DNA of 64,000 nucleotides from Mesostigma viride (lineage: Eukaryota > Streptophyta > Mesostigmatophyceae > Mesostigmatales > Mesostigmataceae): NCBI GenBank assembly GCA_009746045.1, contig RPFO01000103.1, positions 2,505,738-2,569,737 on the forward strand. The letters run 5' to 3'. How positions within the stretch are numbered: the stretch's first letter is position 1; each line of letters starts with the position of its first letter. Of this stretch, positions 42,006-53,842 are shown piece after piece. The notes beneath the pieces were generated by a model. It saw only the letters and a program-made list of their open reading frames with translations, searched no databases and was not told the origin of the DNA. The translations under genes were made by a program, and so were the position numbers.

Positions 42006-42983
42006 TTCGCTGCCTTACCTTGGGCATAGGCCGCGCTGCAGCAAGCATTATGGGGATAGCATGAAGGGGATTCATGGCTTATTGAGTTTTGGTTTGCGTC
42101 TGGGTGGGTCCTTCGCCAGAAGGGCAACCGTGCATGATGTAGCTAGTCAGAAGCATAGGTATTTTGCTACTATTTATAGCTGGGGGCGTGCGTGAAGCCA
42201 GCTACCCTTGCCTGCAATGCGATGTCGTTTACCTTCACTAGCGCTGGGACAGCTAGTTGTCGGCTTCTGTCAAAAGAGGTCTATCAGCTGTGAGATAAGA
42301 GCTTTTCTTGATATGCACCAGCCACTCGCCCTACCAGGTGTCCCTGCGCTCAACTGCTGTGATGCGCCGATGCCTTTCGTGTGTTTGAGCGTGCTAACTG
42401 CGTATGCTGGCCGCATGCCGTGCCATGTCTCACCATTTGGACGGTGGGCCCTCCCCGACTTTGTTGCTGCCAGAGTGTTGCGTGCCGGCGGCAAGCCGCT
42501 ATGTCTGTCGGAGCAGGCATGCTGGGGATGCCCATGCTTCACTATGCTAGAAAGGCACACTGCTAGAAAGGTTGGGGTGCTGGAGCGAGTATCGCTGCTG
42601 CCCTGCGTGGTGCTACCTGCCCCCTTGATCTACGAACACTGTACGCACCTTTTGGTGATCGGGTACATTTGTGCATGTGCGTGCGGTGCCAATCTCGGGG
42701 CGGAACGAGGGCGGACATGGTGCGGTTGCCTGGTGGCGGACGCTGGTGGTCGTGGGTGAGCTGAGCCGGGGCGGGACAATCACTATTACGTAGGATGTGC
42801 TGCCACCCTTGCGCGCCACATGCCGGGACCCAACCCCTCCCCTGCATGCACGCGCCTGCCTCGGGTGTGTGCGTGTCGTGTGTGCGCCCGCCTCTCGCGC
42901 GAGTGCTTGCCGTTTTCCACTTGCAGACGTCACCCGCCTGCCCCCATCCATCCCGCTCATCGCCCCATCCGCCACATCCCCCC
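42006..42983. other. Upstream of SUB1
   Basis: One plus-strand open frame of 183 codons (42208-42759) without recognisable features. Otherwise this is the likely promoter and 5' UTR of the SUB1 gene. Confidence 0.35.
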
Positions 42984-45427
42984 ATGGACCGCGAGCACAA
43001 GCGCAAGGAGGAGGAGGAGGAGGGGGAGGGGGGTGGGTCGGCTGGTGACGACGCCAGCAGTGGGGAGGACGAGACCAAGCGCGCGCCCAAGAAGGCCAAG
43101 CCGGCGCCGGCGGGGTCGTCCAAGAAGAAGCCACTCAAGGCGGTGGTGCAGCCCGACGGGACGCACTCAATCGAAGTGTGCGAGGTGGGTGCGCACGATG
43201 GGCGAATGGGTGGGCGCGCGCGCAGTGCACCTGTATTGCATGTAACGCACACGAGGGGTTGCGTGCTAGTCCAATTGTGCGCGCATGCATAGTGTTTGCA
43301 TCACTGATTGTGCACCAGCGACGGCCCACCAGTGGGGTGGTTGGGCGTGCCCCTGTACACATGGCACGCAAGTGTTTGCACATTGCACACAAGTGTGGCG
43401 GGGGAGCGGCAGCGTGTGCCCGCCAAGCATGCAAGTCATGGGTCGGATGGAGGAGCGCTCGCCCTCCTTTCCAGCAGTACCTCGTAGTAGCTACTGTGGG
43501 ATGTGCGTACAGACACCCATGCTGATGTCATGAGACAGCCTTTCTGATGTCACTGTGAAAGCACCCGGGTCGTGGTAACCTGTGGAGTCCCCTTTTCGAC
43601 GCGTGAGCGTTGCTGTGGCTGCCAGGTGGCGGATTTAGAGCTGGCAGCCGACGACGTCTGTACTTGGGTGGAATGGGGATGCGGACATGTTCTTGCTGGA
43701 GACGCTGACCCAAGGGATGGCGTGCGTGGCTCGTGTCTGGCCCCCGCTCCCCCCCCCCCGGGTTCGCCTTGGGCTGTCTTGCGTTCCTGCGTCATCTTGT
43801 GTCTTCTGCCTTGTGTTCCGCGCAGCTGGGCAACAAGCGCATGCTGCACGTGCAGAAGTGGAAGGGGAAGGTGCTGGTCAGCATACGCGAGTACTACGAG
43901 AGCGGGGGGGAGCTCCGGCCAGGCAAGAAAGGTGTGTGTTGGGGGGGGAGGGGGCGTCAACATGGAGGGGGCAAGAAGGTAGGGCAGGGGGGGTGGAGGC
44001 AGCAGCGAAATGGAGGCGGCAAGGCGGTAAGGGGGGGGGGGGGGGGGGAAGGAGGGGGAAAGGATGGAAGGGGGTGCAAGAAAGGTATGGTGGAGCCAGG
44101 AACGTGGGAGAGGGCAAGAACGGTAGGAAGGGGCCAAGGAAGGTGCAGACAGGGACCGCGTGTATGGTGTGGCGGATTTATCGATGTACCTGCCGGGTGC
44201 CATGTGTGCGTGTGCGAATTGCATTTTGATGCCGTTTGCGTTGCTCGCGGCTGCCATGACCTTGTGTGTGCAAATTTCTTTTTGGTGTCGGGCTGTTGCG
44301 GTGTCAGATGGGTTGGTCAGATGGGTTGGTCGGATGCGATGGTCAGATGGTCAGATGAGATGGGCAGTTGGGTTGGTCAGATGGGTTGGTCAGATGGGTT
44401 GGTCAGATGGGTTGGTCAGATGGGTTGGTCAGATGGGTTGGTCAGATGGGTTGGTCAGTTGGGTTGGTCAGATGGGTTGGTCAGATGGGTTGGTCAGATG
44501 GGTTGGTCAGATGGGTTGGTCAGATGGGTTGGTCAGTTGGGTTGGTCAGATGGGTTGGTCAGATGGGTTTGTCAGATGCGTTGGTCAGATGGGTTTGTCA
44601 GATGCGTTGGTCAGATGGGTTGGTCAGATGGGTTGGTCAGATGCGTTGATCAGATGGGTTGGTCAGATGGGTTGGTCAGATGCGATGGGTAGTTGGGGCC
44701 GTGTTTGCAATACAAACACATCCGCCATGGGCGCGCGGCATTGGTGCAGTTGCTTCTATGCCTTGCTCTACACACACATTTGTCTCCTCTCCTGTCCCTG
44801 CCTACACCTCCCATTGTGCCACGCCAAAGAACCCCCTCGCCTTGCCCCCCTTGCGGCTGTGACCTGGTAACGCGCTGGACGCGAGGGGCCCCACTTGGGC
44901 GGCGCATGGGGTCCCCGCTTGCCTGCGCATGCCTCCTCGGCGGTGTGTGCTATGGCCCTGGCGCTGCCTGCGAGAGTCGGGCCTGAACATGTTGTGGCAC
45001 AAGAGTGTCTGGCCTGAACGTGTTGTGGCACACAAGGGCTGCTCACGTCCCCCTGAGATGATCGCGCCTACCTCACCATCCATCTCTCATCACGCCTCGC
45101 TCGTCATCCATCTTTAGTCGCGCCTCGCTCGTCATCCATCTTTAGTCATGCCTTCCTCACCATGTAGAACTGGGCAAAGCGACCCCTAATGACACCTGTC
45201 AAACTTTGACAGTGCCACCTCAGCGCCTAGATGCATCTTCAATCTTGCCTCTGTCACCTATATACCTCTCATCATGCCAGTGATGCCACACCTGTGTGTG
45301 CCATGTTGCCCCCCCCCCCCCCCTCGCATTTGTCGCACACCCTGCAGGCATCAGCTTGACCGCGGAGCAGTGGGCGCAGCTGCGGGACCATGTGGACGAC
45401 GTGGAGGAGGCCATCAAACAAATATAG
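42984..45427 (+). CDS. SUB1: Transcriptional coactivator SUB1/PC4
   Basis: Exons 42984-43184, 43826-43931 and 45348-45427, phases matching, give 128 residues. The N-terminal half is acidic then lysine-rich (MDREHKRKEEEEEGEG, later KKAKPAPAGSSKKKPLK), as is usual for the regulatory tail. The PC4 domain follows: LGNKRMLHVQKWKGKVLVSI, REYYESGGELRPGKK, then GISLTAEQWAQLRDH and VDDVEEAIKQI. This domain forms a dimer that binds single-stranded DNA and supports RNA polymerase II transcription in the nucleus. The start Met precedes the acidic tail. In-frame sequence upstream is low-complexity and was left out. Intron 2 carries a 13-bp minisatellite. Confidence 0.93.
44306..44695. repeat. 13-bp minisatellite in SUB1 intron 2
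   Basis: About 29 units of GATGGGTTGGTCA with few changes. Produces 13-residue peptide repeats in all three frames. Confidence 0.95.
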
Positions 45428-46052
45428 ACGCAGTTGATGCCCTACAGCAACTGGAGACGTAGACGTGGCCATGCAGCACTTGCCATTGTCGAGATGGCCG
45501 TACATCAGCTACAGCATACAGCAGCTACCAGCGTTTGGGTGCCATTAAACGGTAAATTGGGACAGCTACTCGGCGGCTCCTCTGCATCTGGGGCGGGGGC
45601 AGTATCCCTTGGGCTCATCAACTAGTAATGGAGCCATCGGTAGTTCCATTGGTAGTTACAATAGTGCCCATGAGCCAATTTGCGTTCAGGGTCCGCTGTG
45701 CTTTTGGATGAAAGTGAACAGCAGGCTGAAATAGGGTGCACCAAGGTAACATTTCACCGGAATGCTGGCATACCAAGGAGACAACCAGCGCAGGCCAGAA
45801 ATCGGGAGAATCCGGACCATGGTAGCTCGAGGCATATCGCCAGCATGTCCAGGGGAGTGCATGAGGTAGGCATTCGTGTTTTCAGCCATGGTCGTTCTTT
45901 TTCTGTGATCTTGTGAGGGTGCAAGGCTTGAATTGCAGCTGGCGCAGATCTCGGCTGGGATAGGCTACCCTGAATCTTGGCCAGTTGCAGGTGACAGCGC
46001 ACATTGTCTGTGAGCATTCAAAGTATCAGGGATAAGGCAGTAAATACATTTC
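45428..46052. other. SUB1 downstream region
   Basis: No gene recognised. At 45776-45832 lies a piece of about 55 bp (AGACAACCAGCGCAGGCCAG onward) that recurs at 52986-53041 and in part at 52660-52685, so it is a dispersed repeat. Confidence 0.5.
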
Positions 46053-46063
46053 ATTCCTTGCAT

Positions 46064-46120
46064 TCAGTGCTCCGTGGTCCCCCAACGGGGACACGAGACT
46101 AAGCAATTATTAATTAATTA
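46064..46120 (+). mobile_element. 57-bp insertion: hairpin and tail only, with 11-bp duplication
   Basis: ATTCCTTGCAT flanks it at 46053-46063 and 46121-46131. The insert is only AGTGCTCCGTG, the hairpin (46073-46095; arms CGTG/CACG and TCCCC/GGGGA, loop CAAC) and a TTATTAATTAATTA tail. It is the shortest copy in the window. Confidence 0.88.
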
Positions 46121-46249
46121 ATTCCTTGCATGGCGCTTTGGACGGGAATTCATGTGTGGGCCTCAATGGACCAAGTGCTTAACATTGAGCTACCACCACA
46201 TGAACTGATATTCCACGCCACATGCGGTGAAGTGAGGTTACATCTTCTA

Positions 46250-47260
46250 TAAGATGCAATGCTCGATGCATCGCCACACGGAGCAGAGCAAGCCGCGGGG
46301 GGTGACGCGCCTTCCCCACTCGCGGCCGTGTAAGGCTGGCCCATCCCCAGTGCTCCTCACCTAGTTTGACACCATGGCCGATAAGATGGAGTTCCTCAAG
46401 CGTCAAAAACGGCTTTGGGGGACCTCCTACACGCTGGACGACGACTTGACCCTGACGCAGCAACAACGGCGATGGGAGCTATCAGTGGCCGACCTACCTC
46501 CAGCTCCGGCAGACGGCAGGAAGAAGCCGGTATACAGCTAGGAGGGGGCCGGACATCTACGTCGCGCGCCCACAACAAGCCCTGGCAGGCGACCCGTGCC
46601 GCCCCAGCCACCCCAGCCACCCCAGCCACTCCAGCCTAGGGGACTATATAGCAGTAGTGTAGACTAGTAAAGCTTAGTGACGTGGCCATGTATGCCTACG
46701 TGACGGGCTCACACCCGCCAATGCATTAGCTTTAGAGTATTGAGCCATGCTTTGCCCATGCAGAGAGTTACTCTCGATCTGCTGAGATGCCATGCTCCAG
46801 CTATTAAATTAAATTAAAATTAAATTATAACATGCCTCCGTGGGGAGGTCATGTAGCACATATTTCATGATGGATGGGGTGGAGGAAGCCGCGTGATCGA
46901 ACTATCCTAACTCTATCTAGAAAAGCCTAACTACACTACTCATCAAAACGCCTCCTCCGCTTGGGGGTAGGTGGCTTGCCCACAGGGTCGGGCGTGTGCG
47001 CCTTGACAATCTTCTTCCACCGCGTCTTGTCCTGCATGGCAGTCCAAAGACGGGAGAGGGAGTGGATGCGGTGCTCAAACTGGGCTGGGACCACTAGGTC
47101 GTCCAGCAACATCTGAACGTAGGTGGTGACAGGTTTCCCTACCCTTTGGGGAATGCTCCAGCTATAGCCTAGTCATAATCATCTTCCACCCCATGTCATG
47201 CAGGCCTTCTTTTAGGTATGATCCATCATCGTGGTGCAGCCGGTTGCACATTGTGCACCC
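46250..47260 (+). mobile_element. ORF1-only element (family C type), interrupted
   Basis: Frames broken by shifts encode RLPHSR, then MADKMEFLKRQKRL, SYTLDDDLTLTQQQRRW and PPAPADGRKKPVY, matching the ORF1 C-terminus at 2138-2411. The UTR (CCATGCAGAGAGTTACTCTC) matches 1940-1985 in reverse. It is cut at 46804 by a LINE-B copy and resumes at 47166. Confidence 0.7.
46805..47152 (-). mobile_element. 348-bp LINE-B insertion with 13-bp target duplication
   Basis: ATGCTCCAGCTAT is found at 46792-46804 and 47153-47165. The minus-strand insert runs from KPVTTYVQMLLDDLVVPAQF through the ORF2 stop, the B 3' UTR and a perfect B hairpin (loop GTGG on the plus strand) to the (AATTT)n tail. Confidence 0.9.
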
Positions 47261-47265
47261 AGAGT

Positions 47266-47390
47266 AGGTGGCAGTTTACATCCTCCACCTGCAGGTTGTA
47301 GCCAAGACTGTATTGAAAACCCATATGCCCCTTCTCAGGGATATGTGTTACATATGCTCCCCACGGAGCTTTGTTCTAATTAATTTTAAG
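47266..47390 (+). mobile_element. Family-D element 3' end
   Basis: Matches 3110-3253: TTTACATCC, CCACCTG, CCATATGCCCCTTCTCAGGG, GATATGTGTTACATATG, a decayed second hairpin and a TTAATTTTAA tail. Confidence 0.6.
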
Positions 47391-47394
47391 AGGT

Positions 47395-48200
47395 CGAGCG
47401 TTTGTCGCTTGCATGAGCTGTGCCGCGATGGTGGAGGTGGTGCCAGGAGGTGGTGTGGTGCTTCAGTATGTCCGCCCGGCCAGGTCTGGGTGGGAGGAGC
47501 ATCGTCAGCTGGGCCAGCAGATGCCGGCCGGGCGGCGATGTCCTTCACCGCCTGGGCGGTGAGGCCTGCGGTGTTTTGCAGGCACTTGATGGCGATGGCG
47601 TTGGCGTGGAGGCGCTGGTCGATGTCGAGGAGCTGGGCTTTGATGTCGGCGGTGGAGGTGGAGGCGGCAGTGGAGGTGGAGGCGAGGAGGGTGGAGGTGG
47701 AGGTGACGGTGGTGGAAAGGTGAGGGAGCTCAGTAGCCAACGTGCCTCCCATTGCTGCCACATCTGCAGCGAGGGGAGTCATGTGCTGCTGGAGGGCTTC
47801 CGTAAGGATGGAGCGGATAGTGGGTGCGGAGATGGATGGAGCCCAGATCTCGCCATCAGAGCGCATGAGATCGAAGGGAGCAGAGGATGAGGTGCTGAAG
47901 GCGGGGGCGTGGTTGGGGATGGTCCGTCACATAGGTGAGGGGACACCATGTACCGTCTGGGAAGATGAGGCGGTCGATGCTGTGGAGTTCGAGGGCCAGC
48001 TCGTAAAGCGGGGCGTAGTCCCCGTAGAAGATGCAGGGCAGGGCAGTGCTCGGGGACATGTTGGTCTAGCCGTTATTGTCGGCTTTGAAGGGTTGAAGAT
48101 GAAAGTGCGGTTCTGTTGGGCGCGATTCTGCTGGGCCAGCCTGTGTTTGGGATCCAGCGATGCCGAGGGCGAGGCCGCAGGCCGCCGACTGTGCACTACT
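47395..48200 (-). mobile_element. Probable LINE ORF1 N-terminal part
   Basis: The minus strand holds frames with YGDYAPLYELALELHSIDRL and then a coiled-coil-like stretch (EALQQHMTPLAADVAAMGG, DIKAQLLDIDQRLHANAIA, AGLTAQAVKDIAARP). Coiled coil followed by low-complexity sequence is what LINE ORF1 N-termini look like. It is frameshifted near 47990. Assignment is by inference. Confidence 0.45.
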
Positions 48201-48382
48201 AACGCTTGAGTATAGTGTCACCGCTGCCTGGTAGGCCGGGCGCAGCTACACTGAGCCGGAGCTGCAGGCAAATTTTCTTGGCTCATCGCAGCCGCCAGGC
48301 TGCGTTGCGTAGTCGAGCGTTTGCTCGCCATAATATTACGTTTTAGTTTCGGGAAAATATATCAGCGTGTAACTGGCCATGA

Positions 48383-48555
48383 GACAACTATTCCTGGACG
48401 CATGGCGATCCAAACGCCGTGGAAGGACTAGCCTGACTAGTTTTCTGAGAGTAAAGACGCGAAGACCGCGGGAGCCGCGTGGCTATCTGTAGGTGAAGAC
48501 CTGCATGGAGGGAGAGAGATGGTAACAAATCAAAAAGGGTTTTAAAAAACAAAAA
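48383..48555 (+). mobile_element. Dispersed repeat E
   Basis: Uninterrupted copy, from GACAACTATTCCTGGACGC to GGTAACAAATC and an A-rich end. It is followed at once by the (ACC)n/(AAC)n array. Confidence 0.65.
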
Positions 48556-48577
48556 AAAAAACACTACCAGCACCAGT

Positions 48578-50325
<1,748 letters not shown>

Positions 50326-50564
50326 GCAACAGCAGGAGGTTAGTAGCGATTGTGATTCTAGTCGCGGAAAAATTTGGATCCCAAACGTGAAAGTTATGGG
50401 CGCCGCCTTCAGCTAGTCATGGCTATCTTGTGGCTGGCTCGAAACCACGAATCATATAATTGAGAGATATTGGCCTTTGTATTAAGCTATTATAGACAAA
50501 GTTTTATTGTATGGTCCATGCTGACAGCGGTCCTTCTCATGGGACATGCATTAAAATAAAATAA

Positions 50565-50745
50565 AATAAATATATTAGAACATGACTCCGTGGGAAGATA
50601 TGTAGCACGTATTCCCTTTAGCACTTGATCAATGGAGGTGAGTGAAGCCGCGAAACCTAACTAAGCTAACTCTCAGCCAATCTAGAAAATCCTAACGTAC
50701 TACTCTAAGTACTCACTCAGGAAAGCGCCCCTTCTCCTACTAGAC
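50565..50745 (-). mobile_element. LINE-B-like 3' end
   Basis: AAATAAAATAAAT tail, a mispaired B/C-type hairpin (CATGACTCC with GGAAG), and UTR ending at AAAGCGCCCC, the reverse of the ORF2 C-terminus. Strongly decayed. Confidence 0.55.
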
Positions 50746-50764
50746 ATGCATGCATGCATGCGAC

Positions 50765-52125
50765 TAGGTAATTAATTAATTGACTAATTAATTAGTCTCG
50801 TGTACGTCCCCACGGGTTGGGAGACCACAAAGCACTGAATTCCCCAATTAAGATATAGTGGATGTACGTCTCCCGAAGACGTCAATATGCATATATATGT
50901 TGTGGCCTGCTGAGATCCGGCATGCAGACCTGCACTACCGTCCGCACCGCTCAGGCCGCCCACTGCCGCCTTCGATCCTCGCCGGGCACTCCCTCGGATG
51001 CCACCGTCCTCTCCCCCGCAGCATTCCCTGCCCGCGTCATCGATAAACACCAGAACACGGGTATTCTGCACACGTACCGGGAGGATTGGATGGCTTCTTT
51101 TGATGACCTCAACGCGCCCAGGGCCGTGCGTGGCTGTTCTCACTCTCGTTGCGGAGTGTGGGCTCGGCTTACCTCGGCGCTCTCCCCATGCCCCCCCCAT
51201 TTGTCCTGGCGCCCAGTCACCGATCCGGTGGCGCTGCGCCGACACCAACTGTTTGCCCCGCAACCTCTAGTTCCCGCAGGGCGGCCCCGTGGTAGCTGCG
51301 GGCAGGCCTTGGACCCCACTCAGTGGGACCCACTACCTGTCCTGCCTGGGTGGCCAACAGAATCAGAATTGGTACTTGTACTTGCACACTGTTCTCCTGA
51401 AGGTGGTGGTCGCCATGGTCCGGTCCGTTTTCCCCCACGCAAGTTCACATCCGGTCTAAGGATGCGGACGGCGCGGCTTTCTACTCCCCCAACCACCGCC
51501 CTGACATCGTGGTTCTGGACTTTGAGGGAGGCAACCGGCACTTGCTCATTAACGTTTCTGTGGCTCGCCCGGCCCTTGGCTCTTAACCATGTGGTTGGTG
51601 CATCACAGGCGGCGGGCTACACGGCGGATCGGGCTGAACGGGCCAAGCTCACGGCTTATGGCGACGTCGGGCACCACCGTGTGGTGGTCCCCTTTGTCTT
51701 GGAGGAGTTCGGGGCCATGGGGACCCTGACCGCCGGCTTCTTTAAGGAGTGCTGCCGGCTCCGGGAGGACCGCCTGGACCTGGAGGGCCAGCGGGCCCCT
51801 TGGTCAGCGCGGACCTGGACATCGTACTGGCGCCAACGCCTTTCGGTTCGTAGCGCTTACTTGGGCTATGGCTGATATCTTGCTCCGCCGCACGCGGGCT
51901 GACTTTTCGGCACAGCACGGTTATTAGGCCGTTTTACTTCATTCCGCGGTGTACGTGGATCGCGTGCCCCCTGCCGGCTGTAATTAGTTTGTCGTGGCCG
52001 GTATCTCTTGTTAGCATTGGCTTTGTTCATGTTTGATTGGGTGTTTTCACTCTGATGTAAGTTATTATAATATAAAGCTGGGCACGAGGCTTTAGACCCT
52101 GTTGGATAGGAGACCCCCGGCCGGG
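50765..52125 (+). mobile_element. Non-LTR element C-terminal region with endonuclease-like domain, decayed
   Basis: Starts after a TTAATTAATTGACTAATTAA block and a degenerate hairpin. The frame 50862-51875 covers most of it, but the conserved block RPDIVVLDFEGGNRHLLINV (about 51495-51555) lies in another frame, so a pair of shifts is present. It continues ARPLALNHVVG, AERAKLTAYGDVGHHRVVVP, FVLEEFGAMG and a TWTSYWRQRLS end. The Asp expected in LLIDV is Asn here. No reverse transcriptase is visible upstream. Confidence 0.55.
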
Positions 52126-52129
52126 CACC

Positions 52130-52821
52130 ATTAATTAATTAATTAATTAATAGACACGTGACTGCGTCACGTGAGCATAAGTCCTCAGTGGGAGGGGAAC
52201 ATGGGATGGAATGGATGGGATAAGCTATCTAGGTCCTAGTTACAGGGGTGTGGGCACCGCGGCCCGAATCGCTATGAATGCCATACTTGGTCACACGCGG
52301 AGCCCCCACAGGCTTGGGGGTGGTCTCCTTCATCACTACTTGCCATCTATCCTTGCGCACCATCTGCCTCCATATTACAGACAAACCAGGAGGTTGCCCG
52401 GGGGTGAGCCTGTCACGTCTAGTGTAGCACATGTCCATGCCGAGGCTATCACGAAAAGTCCACGGGTGGCGGCCCTGCCGCGCGCGGCCGGGGGCACGCC
52501 AGGTGAGGACATATGGCCGGGCACCATGGGCGCTGAAAAATCGAATTCCTGACCCATACTCCAGCATCGCCTGTGCCTCACCACATCCCGGCAATGACCT
52601 TTCCTTTATTCCAGTTTTGTTTTTGTTATTATTATTATTACTCTTTACTTTGTCAAGGAGACAACCAGCGCCGGCCAGAAATCGGTTTGTCTTTATTTAT
52701 TCTTGCTCGTATTATTACCATTTACATTTTCTTTTCATTTTTCTTTCTTTCTTTTTTCTTTTTCCCTTTGTAATGTATACTCCTCACTTATTCTTTTAGC
52801 CCCTGTATGTGCGTTTTCCCT
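52130..52821. other. Spacer with TTAA block and palindrome
   Basis: A (TTAA)n block is followed by CACGTGACTGCGTCACGTG, a near-perfect 19-bp palindrome at about 52154-52172. The rest has no recognised gene. 52610-52800 is T-rich with short simple repeats. Confidence 0.4.
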
Positions 52822-52980
52822 GTCAACCTTTCTTGCTACCCTCTGTCTCCCTCCATGCAGGTCTACCTAGAGATAGCCACGCGGCTCCTGCGGCCTTCGC
52901 GCCGTTCCTCTCAGACAACTAGCCTAGTCCATCCACGGCGTTGGATCGCCATGCGTCCAGGCATAGTTGTCTCACTTCAT
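52822..52980 (-). mobile_element. Dispersed repeat E, inverted copy
   Basis: The reverse complement matches 48383-48555 and 2547-2790. Its A-rich end faces left and is not followed by a long array here. Confidence 0.65.
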
Positions 52981-53045
52981 ATCAAAGAGACAACCAGCGC
53001 AGGCCAGAAATCGGGAGAATCCGGACCATGGTAGCTCGAGCCTGC

Positions 53046-53842
53046 CGTTATCTTTTCCTTCATATGTCCACAGCTAGTCTAAAGCGACTAGGTAACTGAT
53101 GTAGAAGCCAGCGCAGGTCCGTCTATACTGCTTCGAAAAGCTACACCGCCATGCGTCCTGGGATAGTTATAAATCTTTTTTGTTGGCGATGCCATGGTAA
53201 CCGGAGACGTCCGTCCTATAGTCAGCAAAATTGGTGCGAGAGGTCCCCAGTTCGATTCCGGTCGGATTCATTTGCAGACCGCGTTTTCCGCGTTTTCCGC
53301 GGCCCGGCACTGAACGCAAAGGTTTTCACCTTTGCGGAGTGCCTGATCAGAATAAATCTCACAGAAAGTTCCGTAATCTCACAGAAAATTCTGCTGTCAG
53401 TTTGAGTGCCTTGGTGGGTTCAGTGAATGATTGGCCCAACGTGGCAGGCACCTCGGCCACACTTGGAGCGAACCCGATGCCCCATCCGCACAGTAGCAGG
53501 CTGGGCAGCATGCTCGATATCGAGGACCATATCCCAAAAACACGCACCACCCCTTTGACGGTGGTGTCCCCACCTGGTGCGTCGGACGTCGAGCCTCGAG
53601 GGAAGCCAGGATTAATTTGCCAATACATGTGTAAATAATGCACGAAGTCATGGTACACAATGCAGTGGGTGCTCCATAACCTCGCTGCCCTCGCACCATC
53701 GTCTCGCACGAAAGGCGCAGATTATTTACAAATAATATACCTGCCTACCTTATATTATGGTACATTACACTGCCAAAAAGGATGCAACGTCCACGAAATT
53801 ATATTTGATATTCAAATGCACACAATGTCGCACATCTTGCCA
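53046..53842. other. Spacer downstream of the TPR gene
   Basis: No gene recognised. At 53210-53266 there is a tRNA-like piece: TCCGTCC can pair with GGTCGGA (one mismatch) and AGTTCGATTCC resembles a B box. At 57 nt it is too short for a tRNA. Confidence 0.35.
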
